Shown here one piece after another: positions 1-10,578 of a stretch of 64,000 bases of DNA; positions within the stretch are counted from its first letter, which is position 1; every line of letters begins with the position of its first letter. The position numbers and the translations under genes are program-made. The DNA comes from Acarospora socialis (lineage: Eukaryota > Ascomycota > Lecanoromycetes > Acarosporales > Acarosporaceae): contig JAMYGW020000012.1 in the NCBI GenBank assembly GCA_025617375.2, positions 1,302,001 through 1,366,000 of the forward strand, in the 5' to 3' direction. The notes under the pieces are model-generated. The model was not told the DNA's origin. It did no database searches and was given only the letters and a program-made list of their open reading frames with translations.

Positions 1-1414
1 AATCTGGATGGAGCAATTATTAAATGTGTAGAGGCGTGTCTGCCGTGCTCTTCGTCGTGCATGCAATGCAGTCAGAGGTGAGGTAGTGAGGTACAGTAGT
101 AAGGTGATGGCTGACACTACTCGAACTTGTATCCGCACACGATCAAGACATTCTTCAGAGGTATTTTACCACAACGAAGTTCCCATAAACATCGATCTCG
201 ACTACCTTCGTAGACAGTGCTGGCCTTTGACGTGGTGGAAGCAGGAGAGGAGCATTCAGCATCACTCACTCAGCATCAGCAAATAGTGCAGCGACGGCGG
301 CGACGGCGGCGGTGCACGGGCGAAAAGTGACCTTGATGCTAAACTACAAATAACAAATGTGATATCACAAAAGAGATCGAAAAGACGAGCCGGCACTACC
401 TAGCTTACCTTAACTACCTTATTACCTTAAGGTATTACCTGCTAATCATGATTACATTTAGAGCCCTCGCCTAAAGCGTGGCTAGGGCATTCATTGGCTT
501 CGGGAACGGCCAGAGGCGAAACCTTCCTCTTCCTCCTCCTCCTCTTCCTCTCCATCCTCCACTTGCACTCGCACTTGCACTCGTATGATTACCATCGTCT
601 TACCTGTGGGTATCATCAAGCCTTCTCTACCTCGTCCAAGGTCATCTTGTATAGCGACGCATAGGTACTCCTTGTACGTAATCTACAGTACAGCAGCGAG
701 CAGCGAGGACCGAGGTGCTTCCTGCTTGCCACCCGTCGCACATTAGTTCGAAATAGGTTTACGGTACTTTTCGATGTTCATTTGATGTACAGCCAAGGGA
801 TATTCCCAGGACAGACCCGCAACTGGTGCAAGGAACGAGCATGGTGCGAGATTCACCCACTGACATTTAACGATCATGGCTTGAGATAGAGTACATGTAC
901 ATGTACGGAGTACCTAGGTAGGTACAGAGTACGGGTACTCGTAGTGCAGAACCATTTTCAAAGGCAAGCAGGTGGTACTTACAGCTACCCGTGGCTACCT
1001 TACAACCTACCAAGGTACGCTGCTTGTACCTACCTAGCAAGGGACGTCAACCTGACTTTGCAGCACCTACCCGGAATGACCCCCCCGCTGGATGTGCTTA
1101 AAGGCCTGTGCGCCAGTTTGGCTTTGCTTGGCTTTGCCTTTCTTCCCAGGTTCTCTCACCGTTTGAAATTCTCAAACGAGAAGGCCCCCCGGTTGTCGTC
1201 AGAGCACGGAAATCACGAAACGCTGTTGCAGCCGCAGATGCATCTGGCAGTCTTCTCGCTTTCCTAATCCACCCATCCATCCCGGGCTGACCGCGACACC
1301 GTTCCCAAATCCAGCGCCAACTCCGCCAAGTCGCCGTCCGTTTGCGCAACACCAATACTTGATCCGAATGGCCTCGTCAGCTCGGACCACTGGTGCATCG
1401 GGGATGCCTGCTGC
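1..1414. other. Intergenic, no gene seen
   Basis: No reading frame here looks like protein. It holds a CGG/GAC trinucleotide-rich patch (about 290-315), a CCT/CTT pyrimidine-rich patch (about 520-560) and several short palindromic ACCTTAAGGT and ACCTAGGTAGGT-type runs (about 400-440 and 905-935), as often found in this genome's spacers (another at about 48,920). The right end is presumably 3' UTR of the CSN2 gene. Confidence 0.6.
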
Positions 1415-3183
1415 TCATTTGAACCCAATCGGCGCCGCTCGTCCCGAGAGTCCCTTCCCCTTCATCCCACTTCTCATCCCTCTTCCGCCGTGCATGAAAT
1501 TGGCAGGGTCGCCGAGCATCGACTGGAAGCTTTGACTGCCACCGCCGGTCCCCAAGTGAGAGGATTCGTCGGTTCGGAAACCTTCGCCCTCGTTGAGGAT
1601 CGTCGACCACAGCAAACTGATTGCCGAGTTCCATTTTTGCATCGACTGCGTCCGATCGGTGTCACTGTCGCTCTCCATCTCGACCGTGCCCGTTTCCTGG
1701 TTGATCTTCCCTTTGAGCATCTGGGCGACGATGAGGAAGCCGATGATGTCTTGAACTTCGGGAATGGAGATTTTCAGCTGTTTGGCAACAAAGGCAAGTG
1801 TGAATCGCGTGTAGGGTGCGATCAGTTTCAGGACGCCCTTCGTTCGCATGTTTCTGGTGACTTCGTCAATGTTTTCGGCAATGAACGGGTCCGACAGGAC
1901 GTCCTTGTTCTTCTGCAGCACGGACTCGTACTTCTGAATATCATCGCGCTGATATGCGTCAACCAAGTCCGTCATTGCCGATACCCGAGGATCATTCTTG
2001 TAGGGCTTCGTTTCTTGGGAGTCGAAGGGGTTGATATCGGACTTCATGAGCATAGTCGTCAGGACTAAGTATTTCAGGACCTGGATCCGCTGTAATGAGC
2101 CAGCTTCATCGTAGTTTCTGAACGATTCGAAAAAGTCACTCTGCGCTTCCTTCCAGTTCTCTACACCCGAGGTCAGCAGAACATCGACAAGTATGAGTTC
2201 GAATAGTGACCTTCGCTCATGTGCATCTTGCCGCCACATTCACGGATAATCCCCATGATTTTAGGATGCGGCACCGCCGACCTGACCTTGAGCGCTTGCT
2301 GGTATAGAGCCTACGGCCATGGAATTCAGCATGAGCCCAGTCCCTCATGGTGGATATATAACATGCCTTCAGCCGTTTGTTATTCCTCGTGTCTGCATAC
2401 ATCTGAATCTCAAGAGCGTAGATTTCGAGCGAGTACGTTCCTTTGCTAGGGTCGTCTGATCCATCTTCCCTCTGACAAGCCTTGTGCAACTCCCGAACTT
2501 GTCTGCTCAGCTGTCCGTATTCTTTCCTATCCAGCCACAAGCGCGCCAGCTTGATGTTGGTCTTCAGCCATAACCGTTCGTTATTGGTGCTTTGAAAGGA
2601 TTCGAGTGTCTGTGAATAAAAATTCTCCATGCAGTGATACGCCCGTTCGTCGTCGGACCCCTTCTCGATATAATCCAGCATGTTGTTTATAGATTTCTCG
2701 GAGTAGTTGCGCGTAACGGCGGATTTCACATAGGTCAAAAGCTCCCGGTAGTGCTCGATTGCCTGTGGGAAGCTGTCAGTTATAGACGCTATATCGGCAA
2801 CCCCTCCGGACCTTGTCATATCGGCCAAGCTTGAATTCGAGCTTTATTGCTTGCTTCAACCCTTTAAAGCCCCTGAATCAAGAAACTTTAGCTACCATCC
2901 ACCTTCTTCACCAGCGTTGAGTTATACCAATCCCCCTTCTGCTCTTCCAGCGCCGGAATTCCTAAGAACTCGTCTATAGCTTCTTCTGGGTTGTCGGCCT
3001 TCATCTGCTTGGCGTTGTAGTACTTGTTCTCAATGTTGACATCCCCGGTCTCCTCTTCATCGTCGTCCTCGTATTCAAAGTCATACCTAAACTGTGAGCA
3101 TGAGTGATCCAAGTTGTAGAAGAAGTCCGGAGCTCGTACTGATCTGGATCCGAATCTTGCATGAAATCATCATCGTCTGACAT
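1415..3183 (-). CDS. csn2: COP9 signalosome complex subunit 2 (PCI-domain protein)
   Basis: Scaffold subunit of the COP9 signalosome, the nuclear/cytosolic complex that removes NEDD8 from cullin-RING ubiquitin ligases. Six exons read on the minus strand: 3183-3140, 3086-2928, 2872-2812, 2762-2367, 2310-2211, 2160-1415, giving 501 residues, close to the family length plus a Gly-rich tail. Seen directly: acidic N-terminus starting MSDDDDF, the conserved SAVTRNYSEKSINNMLDYI stretch, LEIYALEIQMY, INPFDSQE and KPYKNDP, then the PCI/winged-helix region ending near residue 430. The C-terminal ~60 residues are Gly/Met-rich and not conserved. The intron 2366-2311 has a GC donor (AAG|GCATGT) and an AG acceptor; only this choice restores the conserved ALYQQALKV reading. 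Introns are 49-56 bp. It is divergent from CWC25, 397 bp away. Identification is by family recall and very secure. Confidence 0.95.
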
Positions 3184-3580
3184 AGTTGAAGCAAGCCAGA
3201 GATCTCTTCACGTTACGCAAGGCTTTGGAGGTCAAAAGGTATGATAGGTACTGAAGGTGACGAGGAAGTTCGCGTAGATGATGAGTTGTTGCTGTCACCT
3301 TCAAGTGGGTTATCGATTGAGCTCCAAAGGCGGTATAGCGCACAACCGCTAGCGTAGCAAGACGAGCCGTGCTGGTGGAACTTCCAGCCTGGAAAGCCTT
3401 CGTGCACGGCAAGTCAACGACCTATCAAGACTGCACTCACATCTGGTTATTGGTCGTAAGGTATTTGGTACTGGGACTTGGCTGAAGATTACGGAGGTTA
3501 TTTTTCTCGACTAAAGCTAGGAACGGTTTTCTTTCCCATCTAACAAAGCCCTCAATAACTCGAAGGCCACTTCTGACAAG
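3184..3580. promoter_or_regulatory. Divergent promoter region, csn2/cwc25
   Basis: 397 bp lie between the start codons of two outward-facing genes. I see no TATA box or clear operator; the role as a shared promoter is inferred from layout only. Confidence 0.5.
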
Positions 3581-4768
3581 ATGGGAGGAGATCTAAACTT
3601 GAAGAAATCATGGCACCCGGTGCTTATGAGCAATCAGCGGAGGGTATGGGAGGAAGAGAAGAAAGCGCTCGAGGAGCGCAAGCGCATCGAGCAGATGAAG
3701 AAGGAAAGGGAGGAGGAGAGACAAATACAGGAACTTCAGCAGATGCAAGAGGCTGCGGGTGATAAAAAGCGCTTGAACCGTGTCGAATGGATGTACTCCG
3801 GCCCAGCCAGCGGCCAGGCTGGGACTACGGAGGAGATGGAAGGGTATTTACTGGGGAAGAGACGCATCGATGGCTTGATCAAGGGTACTGAGCACAAGAA
3901 GCTGGAGAAGGCCGCGTCAGAGGACTCATTTATGGCTATACAACACGCGAACACTCTGAAAGATACAGCTTCAAAGATACGGGAGGACCCTATGCTGGCT
4001 ATCAAGAGGCAGGAGCAAGCGGCTTATGAGGCGATGATGAACGACCCGGTAAAAAGAAGACAGCTACTGAAAGCCGCTGGCGGCGATGTGAAGGTGGAGA
4101 AGAAGCGAAAGCACAAAAGACACCATCATCGGGAGGAGGACCACGATCATGATCGTCACCACAAGCGGAGACGAGGGGAAGATAGGGACAATAGACATAG
4201 TTCAAGTCGGCAGCACAGAAGACGAAGGTCGGAGTCACCCGCTCATCCAAGGTCACGATCACGATCGCCTTACAGGCGCAGGGAGGAGGAGGCGGATTAC
4301 CGGAACCGAAGCAGAGACTATGGAAGGAGACGATCCAACTCATCTTCGTACTCTCGGTCACCATCACCATATCGAAGGAGGTCGCCGTCACCATATATGA
4401 AGCGTGGTGATGACCATCGTTTAATGAAGAGTAAAAGTTGGAGTGCTCCGTCAAACGGGGCTCAAGCGTCGACTCACCATAACCATCAACCAGAAGCCGA
4501 AGACACAAGAGCGCGGAAGCTAGCAGCCATGCAGCAAGCTGCATCGGAGCTCGACCAAGATCGGGAAAAGAGAATTGCCGGAATCGAGGAGCGGGAAAGG
4601 GCAGATCGTGATGCAGATGAGGCGGCACGAGCTAAGTCAGCCAAGTATGGCGGCAAGGGCGATTTCGTGCATGGACTAAATCGTAAAGCTGGGGAACTCG
4701 ATCTGGGCGAAAGAGTTCGCAGGGGCAGGGGCGGGGGCGGGATGGAGCGGGAACGGGACGAGTACTAG
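3581..4768 (+). CDS. cwc25: Pre-mRNA-splicing factor CWC25
   Basis: Spliceosome step-I factor that joins the catalytically activated complex before the first transesterification. It is a single exon of 395 residues. The N-terminus starts [13 protein letters not shown], followed by the long charged helix of the CIR N-terminal domain (about residues 9-50) and the hallmark [11 protein letters not shown] (about 65-75). Residues ~170-280 are an Arg/Ser, His- and Asp-rich low-complexity domain (many [15 protein letters not shown]), typical of splicing proteins. The C-terminus keeps the family motif [17 protein letters not shown] and then a Gly/Arg tail. Start chosen because the conserved N-terminal motif begins there. 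Several long antisense frames over it are shadows of the RS-rich composition. Confidence 0.95.
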   Translation: MGGDLNLKKSWHPVLMSNQRRVWEEEKKALEERKRIEQMKKEREEERQIQELQQMQEAAGDKKRLNRVEWMYSGPASGQAGTTEEMEGYLLGKRRIDGLIKGTEHKKLEKAASEDSFMAIQHANTLKDTASKIREDPMLAIKRQEQAAYEAMMNDPVKRRQLLKAAGGDVKVEKKRKHKRHHHREEDHDHDRHHKRRRGEDRDNRHSSSRQHRRRRSESPAHPRSRSRSPYRRREEEADYRNRSRDYGRRRSNSSSYSRSPSPYRRRSPSPYMKRGDDHRLMKSKSWSAPSNGAQASTHHNHQPEAEDTRARKLAAMQQAASELDQDREKRIAGIEERERADRDADEAARAKSAKYGGKGDFVHGLNRKAGELDLGERVRRGRGGGGMERERDEY

Positions 4769-5193
4769 GCCTTGGCGCTTCGTAGACCATGAGCGATGCT
4801 CGAGTCAGTTTGTATTTTGCGTGCACAATATTAGCTAACAGAAGCTTTTTGTCTCTTGTCATTGTAGGGCACTCGAATACATCACCCAGTATCTTAATCA
4901 AAGACGTCAGTAAAGTACGTCTAATGGTTCAGTATTGTGCGAAGCTACTCTGCTGATCCTCCCGCGTCTCTCGAGGCGCAGTGGAGGCGGTCCTACGCAT
5001 GACGCTATGTACCGTAGATGTACCCCAACCTTTCACGACCGCCAAGGTCCTCGGCCACTATTATCGCGGTCTGCGCAGCGACCACCACCAAGTTCTTGCT
5101 CCCGACCACCTCTTCAAGCCAATCTAGCCATACCTCGGAAGTTCCCTCCCTAGCAGATAGAAGCATACGCCGCGACGAGCTTGGTCCTTCATC
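4769..5193. other. Intergenic / rho3 5' region
   Basis: 425 bp between the CWC25 stop and the RHO3 start. No coding sequence was recognised; it is likely the 3' UTR of one gene and the promoter and leader of the next. Confidence 0.5.
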
Positions 5194-6278
5194 ATGCCTT
5201 TGTGCGGCGGGAGTAAGACGGTGCAGCGGAAGCTGGTGCTCTTGTGCGTACAGTTCTAGTCTTTGCGTCGAGACTGTCGGAGTACGCTGACAAGCTGTAA
5301 GAGGTGATGGTGCTTGCGGAAAGACGTCATTGCTCAACGTATTCACTAGAGGGTGAGTCCCCCTTGAACCTCCTAGTCTCGAGCGCATGCTGCAGAATGC
5401 TAATGCGCTGGCGCATCGCAGTTACTTTCCCACTGTATAGTATGTCTTTATCATTTTAAAGCTGTCGGAATATCCATTGACAGCGCCATTCACTTCCGCA
5501 GCGAGCCTACGGTGTTTGGTGAGTGAATATGACCAGACCGCGATACTGGGCTATGCTGATACCGAGCGCAGAGAATTATGTACACGGTATACACCACAGA
5601 GGCAGGGCACTTGCTCCGACGTAACCAGAAACTGAGATGCAGCCAGATATATTCGTCGACGACGTCCACATCGAGCTGAGTCTCTGGGACACGGCCGGCC
5701 AGGAAGAATTCGACCGACTACGCTCGCTCTCCTACGACGACACGCACGCCATCATGCTCTGCTTCAGCGTACGCCCGATCAAACCTCTCCTCCTCTTCCA
5801 CCTCATAGAGAACAGACACAACTAACTCAACCCCCGCACCCACCAGGTCGACTCCAAAGACTCCCTCGAAAACGTCGAATCGAAATGGGTCGGCGAGATC
5901 GCGGAGAACTGCCAAGGCGTCAAGCTCGTCCTCGTCGCGCTGAAATGCGACCTGCGGGAAAACATCGCCGAGGACGAGGACGAAATGGGCGAGAACGGGA
6001 CGGAGCGGAGGGAGAAGGAGATGATCGATTATAAGCAGGGGCTGGAGGTCGCGAGGAGGATACAGGCGTTGAGATACCTCGGTATGCAACCTCTTTCTCG
6101 CCGCACGGACGGTGTTAGTTGGGTGAAGGGGATGCAATGATTGGGCTGATGAGGAACAGAGTGCTCCGCGATGAAAAATCGAGGTGTCAACGAAGCGTTT
6201 GCGGAGGCCGCTCGGGTTGCGCTCTCGGTCAAGGGGCCGAGCGGGTCGAAGAGCGACAGTAAATGCGCCGTTATGTAG
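5194..6278 (+). CDS. rho3: Rho3-type small GTPase with CAAX box
   Basis: Membrane-anchored Rho GTPase controlling polarised growth and exocytosis. Eight exons: 5194-5243, 5302-5352, 5422-5439, 5502-5518, 5572-5586, 5647-5768, 5847-6081, 6160-6278, giving 208 residues. Start [17 protein letters not shown] matches fungal Rho3. Seen: P-loop GDGACGKTS split across exons 1-2, effector loop YFPTVYEPTVFENYVHD spread over exons 3-6, switch [14 protein letters not shown], base-binding ALKCDL, ECSA (G5) and C-terminal CAVM, a prenylation box. Exons 3, 4 and 5 are only 18, 17 and 15 bp, yet together spell the invariant effector region, so they are very unlikely to be artefacts. An alternative start at 5637 would lose the P-loop. 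Total coding length is a multiple of three. Confidence 0.95.
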
Positions 6279-7209
6279 ACGCCATCTTTGACGATTCCCC
6301 GCTCCTTCTTCCTGATATGTATCCCACCATCTGTGTTTATCATATCTTCCATTTGCCGAGTGTGGGTTCTCAGTCGCATTTTCAGCGGTTCCCAGGTCCC
6401 TATTTTTTACGTTAATGGTATCGTTTCTGGTCATCTTGTGTTTGTTCCTACTGGCATCCTTTTGAGGTTGAGATCTGAGGTGACAGCTAGCTTTACATCT
6501 ATACCACGGTTGCGGGTTGCGTTTTGTACATATGCGGATCAATCAATGGGATATTCTTGGCTCACTCTGGCTCTGCTTTCGTTTCTGCTCGCTCTCAGTT
6601 CGGCCTATTCCCGCGCCGCAACCTGAAGTTGGCACGGCCGGTCACATTTCGGGAACCTGGAGGTTTGATAAGTACAGTAGGATTCAAATCTCGCGGATAT
6701 TAAGCCAGTCATATCTTACTCCTTGCAGGTCCCGTCTTCGTCTCAACCCTCATATCCCGCACACGTATCCCTTTGCAGCCATCCCGAACACATACGACCA
6801 CAGACTAAGGAACACTGGGCATCCCGTCCGCTCTGCCATACATAAGCCTTAGATCGGCGGATTAGTAGTTGGGTCGGTGACGACCAGCGAATACCCGCTG
6901 TTGTATGTTTTTGTCTTTTTGATCTCTCGAGGTAGGGCAGGGTCAAGGGCAGGGAGAGAGGCATGATGGCGCGGGAGAGGGGCGAGGTGTGGGATGGATG
7001 TTATGGACGGAATGAACGAACGACTGCACGTTCAGATTCAGGTACATGTCTCCTATAACGTACAGAGTCATGTACCAACACTCGAAGACGTTCAGCTTCA
7101 ATCTTGCAAAGAGCACCAAACACCAATGCTGAGACATGATACTCCGTCCTAACGAGACACTCAAACTGCATCTTCCCACAAATCACCACCCTTCCTGCGC
7201 GTGGACCTT
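6279..7209. other. Convergent intergenic region
   Basis: 931 bp between the stops of rho3 (plus) and the Rogdi/RAV2 gene (minus). No convincing coding sequence; expected to hold both 3' UTRs. Confidence 0.5.
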
Positions 7210-8382
7210 TCACTCCTCCTTCCCCATCACGATATCCAACGCCTTCCGACTAACCGCCACCCCGTGCTCCAGCGCGCTCAACTTCGCCATCACCGCCATC
7301 AGGCTCGGATCCTGGCTCTCGACCCGCACCTTCTCCCGCACCTTGACCTCCTGGCCCCTGTACCGAAACACCATATCCGCCTCGTCGTGATCCGGGCGTT
7401 TGGGCGCTAAGCCGAGACGTTCGCGGAAATTGAAGCCGGTGAAGGAGTCGGGTGCGGTGGTTGATGAGGAGGAGGGGTCGAGGGGCTGCAGGGTGCGGAT
7501 GCAGAGGACTAGGGCGGCATCGGCGATGATGAGGTTGAATGAGAGGGTTGGTGGAAGGGGTGGGTCGAAGAGCTGCAGGCGAGTTAAGAACATTTCGTGC
7601 TGATGGTCTCATGATATTTTCAGGTAGAGCGATAGATACCTTTTCGTCAACGGGACTCTCGTGCCATCGACCCTGGATCTCGTCGCTGCCTTTCAGAGCT
7701 TGTCGTGCTTCTTGGATGTTGTCGAATAGTAGTCGTAGTTGGCCGGAGATGAAGTTCGCGTCGTGGGCGTCGCCCGTCCAGGTGCTGACGTCGACGACGT
7801 CGAGGGATTGGTTGATCAGGTTGCGGACAGAGACGAGTTGGTCTAAGACGAGAGAGGGTGCGGTCGGTGCGGTGGAGAGGTGGAGCGGGTAGGAGGCTGC
7901 GCCGCGGGGTGGGGGAAGTGTTGGCAGGCGGAGGTGAATGTCCTAGGAGGAAGTAAGGTTAACGCGCTGGTGGAAGACTGGCCATCATCACAGAGTGGAA
8001 AGAAGCGTGCAGGGCACGACATTCTGGGATATCCTTTGCTACATCGACAGCAGGATGATTAGAGTACATACTCCCTTGACAACCCTCGTGCCTATTCTCG
8101 TTACGAAGCCTTTCACGCTTTCAGACCTGAGTGAGGATAGGACAAGGGTTGAGCCCGGTTCTTGTGGCGCCAGCAGGGCAATGCATTCTTCTAATCCGTC
8201 CCTCAAGGAAGCTAGAGTCTCTTGGAGGGAGCTGAGTAGCCATTCGAGCTCTCTGGCCTAGTACGCTTCAGACAAATTGTTGCTGGTTTGTGGAAGCAGA
8301 GAATGTGAAGTAGTACCAATGACGCTTCTTCCTCTTTCAGTAGCTGATCTGGCGGCAGCGGTGGGTATACTTCTGTAGACAT
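7210..8382 (-). CDS. rav2: RAVE complex subunit 2 / Rogdi family protein
   Basis: Cytosolic factor that, in yeast with Rav1 and Skp1, promotes reassembly of V1 and V0 sectors of the vacuolar H+-ATPase. Four exons: 8382-8317, 8257-8072, 7942-7640, 7572-7210, giving 305 residues, about the family size. Start MSTEVYPPLPPDQLL leads into RELEWLLSSLQETLASLR (conserved N-terminal helix). The middle has DQLVSVRNLINQSLDVVDVS, then WTGDAHDANF, then FDPPLPPTLSFNL near residue 190. The C-terminal end reads KLSALEHGVAVSRKALD. Introns are 59, 129 and 67 bp with GT-AG ends. It is divergent from the SUR7-family gene (568 bp). Both are membrane-physiology genes, but no functional link is implied. Confidence 0.9.
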
Positions 8383-8950
8383 CTCTCGATCATCAACAAT
8401 CGACGCTGAGAAGTCGGTATAGGAGCCCTCGTAGATGCCCTAAGCTGATGGCTGTGAGAATGACGAAGAAGAAGCATGTGATCATGCACAACGGCGTTGA
8501 CATCTAACTTACCTGTCATTGGTTGAAGCTCAGCAAGCTTGACCCAACCACGCCTAAAGATTACCTATGACGCACACGTTCGTTAAGCGAAATTGACTGC
8601 CACCATACCAGAAATGGCTTAGGTAGCATCTTCTGCTTCCAAGCTAACGGAGTCAGGAGACATTACGTCGTTCCGCCGGCCCCAAGCCCCAAGCTATCAT
8701 TCAGCTCTTCCGTTCTTCTTCCCTGTCCTGTTAATCCTTCCTATCAGCCATCCACCTTGCAAGCAGTGTTTCATCTTCTTCACCGAGCAGGTACGTGATT
8801 GCTCACCGAGCATTGAGATTTCTCATCCACGTCCATGGCAATGATGCGCCTCTAACATACGCAGTGTCCTAATTGCGACCGTTGTCTCCCGGAAAGCAGA
8901 AAGCAGCGCATAGCCGAACCCGCACATCCTAGTGAACATCTTCTTTTACA
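8383..8950. promoter_or_regulatory. Divergent promoter region, rav2 / SUR7-family gene
   Basis: 568 bp between two divergent start codons. A CT-rich stretch lies at about 8,700-8,790 upstream of the plus-strand gene, as usual for fungal promoters; no specific site can be named. Confidence 0.45.
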
Positions 8951-9879
8951 ATGGCAACGGCCAGTACGTTCACACTGAGCTTCTTTCCAGTACCAGTCTC
9001 AATCATACTTACAGCGTTACAGGGCCTCTCTTCGCTTTTCTTTCCCTTATTCTTACAGCGGGCGCTATCCTACTTGCACTCCTGGTCCTCCTCGCCGGCA
9101 CTGTCGACCACATTCCGTTGAATCAGATATTCTTCCTTCAGGCCGATACCTCTAAGATCCCCGGCGCTCCAGCAATCTCGCGATGGACATACTGGAATAC
9201 GTGCAGCGTTGATCCAAATTCCTACAATGTCTGCCCGTCCGTACACCCAGCATATCCCCTTGACCCTCCAAGTGGTCGCAACTTCGGCACGACTAAAGGC
9301 GTTCCTGATGCCTTCGTTGGGTGAGTGTTTACAGAGATCGTCTATTGCGTCTACTAACACCTTCCCAGCACGCGCACTTACTTCTACCTAACGCGCTTCA
9401 TGTTCGCCTTTGCGCTCATCGCTCTTTTCTTCGCCGCCTGTTCGCTCTTCACCGGCATGCTTGCACTCTGCAGCCGCATCGGAGCCTACCTCTCTGGCCT
9501 CTTGAACATGATTGCGCTCTTCTTCCAGACCCTCACGGCAGCATTAATGACGTAAGCTCCTAAAGCTCCCACAACAGCTCTTCGATACATTACTAAGAGC
9601 ACCTGCAGCTCCGCATACGTGATGGGCCGAAACAACTTCCAAGCCAACAATCAAGCCGCCAACGTCGGCGTCAAAGCCTTTGCCTTCATGTGGACTGCCG
9701 TGGCGTGCCTGTTCCTGTCCACGGTGCTCTTCTGCATAGGCGGCGCTGCTTCACGGGACAAGAATTACTCGAAGAGGAGCAGCGGTGGCATGTTCGGCCG
9801 CAAGAAGAGCACCCGCTCGAGAGGCAGCTTCATTGACAGCGAAAGCCAACGACGAGTTGTCAAGGACGAGTACTCATAG
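8951..9879 (+). CDS. SUR7/PalI family eisosome membrane protein
   Basis: Four-pass plasma-membrane protein of the SUR7 family, which in yeast marks eisosome/MCC domains. Exons 8951-8963, 9023-9320, 9369-9551, 9609-9879 give 254 residues. The first exon codes only MATA plus one base. Seen: membrane segment 1 (LTAGAILLALLVLLAG), an extracellular loop with WTYWNTCSVD and a second Cys followed by SVHPAYPLDPP and the family motif NFGTTKGVP, then segments 2 and 3 in exon 3 and segment 4 in exon 4 (AFMWTAVACLFLSTVLF). The cytosolic tail is basic and Ser-rich, ending KDEYS. An in-frame ATG at 8932 exists but would read through the first intron; the model chosen gives the usual short N-terminus. Confidence 0.88.
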
Positions 9880-10578
9880 GCGAGGTCTCGCATCGGATTG
9901 GAACGGTATAGTGACGGTGACGGCTACGACGGATGTGAATGTAAGGTGTACGTGGAGGATTCTGGAGAGAAGAAAGAGGAGAGAACTGAACTGCGTGGCG
10001 GGTCGATCCACAAGATACCTAGGATCACGTTGGTGTGAAACTGCATTTACAAGCGTCCCACGGGAGCTGTTGCACTCGGCGTTATACTTTACAGATTATC
10101 AGTATGTGTATGTGTAGAATAGGCAGGGAGGGTCACATTGGTGAAGATAGCGGGGGCAGGGTAATAATGTTTAGTGGAATCAATCCAGAACTATATCTAA
10201 TCAATCCCGTGACCCGTCTCAAGTGCTCATAGATATCTTGCTTTTGCTGACGCTGGAAGCCTTGCCCTGATACAGAAATCGTCCCTCACCTGTTCCCATC
10301 TTATACAAAAGCCCTTTCTCGCGGTGGCGATTCCAGGAGTCGAGCTGTTCCCAATCGTGCCTTTCCGTCTAGGACGCACCTCACTCATTCACTGGCTTCC
10401 ACTCTGGCTCTCTACCACGGCGTCTGTCATGGCGATGAAACTTGCGGCGGTCCAGGAATTCCTGCAATGACTGTTTCTTGTTCCATTCGCAACCCTTTCG
10501 CTTCCCTATCTACAGCACTGCCCATAACTCGTTGCCGTCGTTATAGGTCGACTAATTGACAGCCTTGGCTTTGCGACC
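9880..10578. other. Intergenic, possible missed 3' exon on minus strand
   Basis: About 10,390-10,512 on the minus strand is an open, charged frame with KKQSLQEFLDRRKFHRHDRR that looks protein-like and could be an extra last exon of the adjacent zinc-finger gene. I could not find a splice pair that joins it in phase, so it is not included there. The rest shows nothing recognisable. Confidence 0.35.

Noticed and set aside
944-1267. 107-codon open frame in the left spacer
   Set aside because: No conserved or protein-like features; built from short spacer repeats and the 3' side of csn2.
4002-4628. Long antisense frame over cwc25
   Set aside because: Shadow of the RS-rich coding sequence; low-complexity His/Pro text.
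5718-6542. 274-codon antisense frame over rho3
   Set aside because: It overlaps firmly identified rho3 exons and its translation is their reverse complement.
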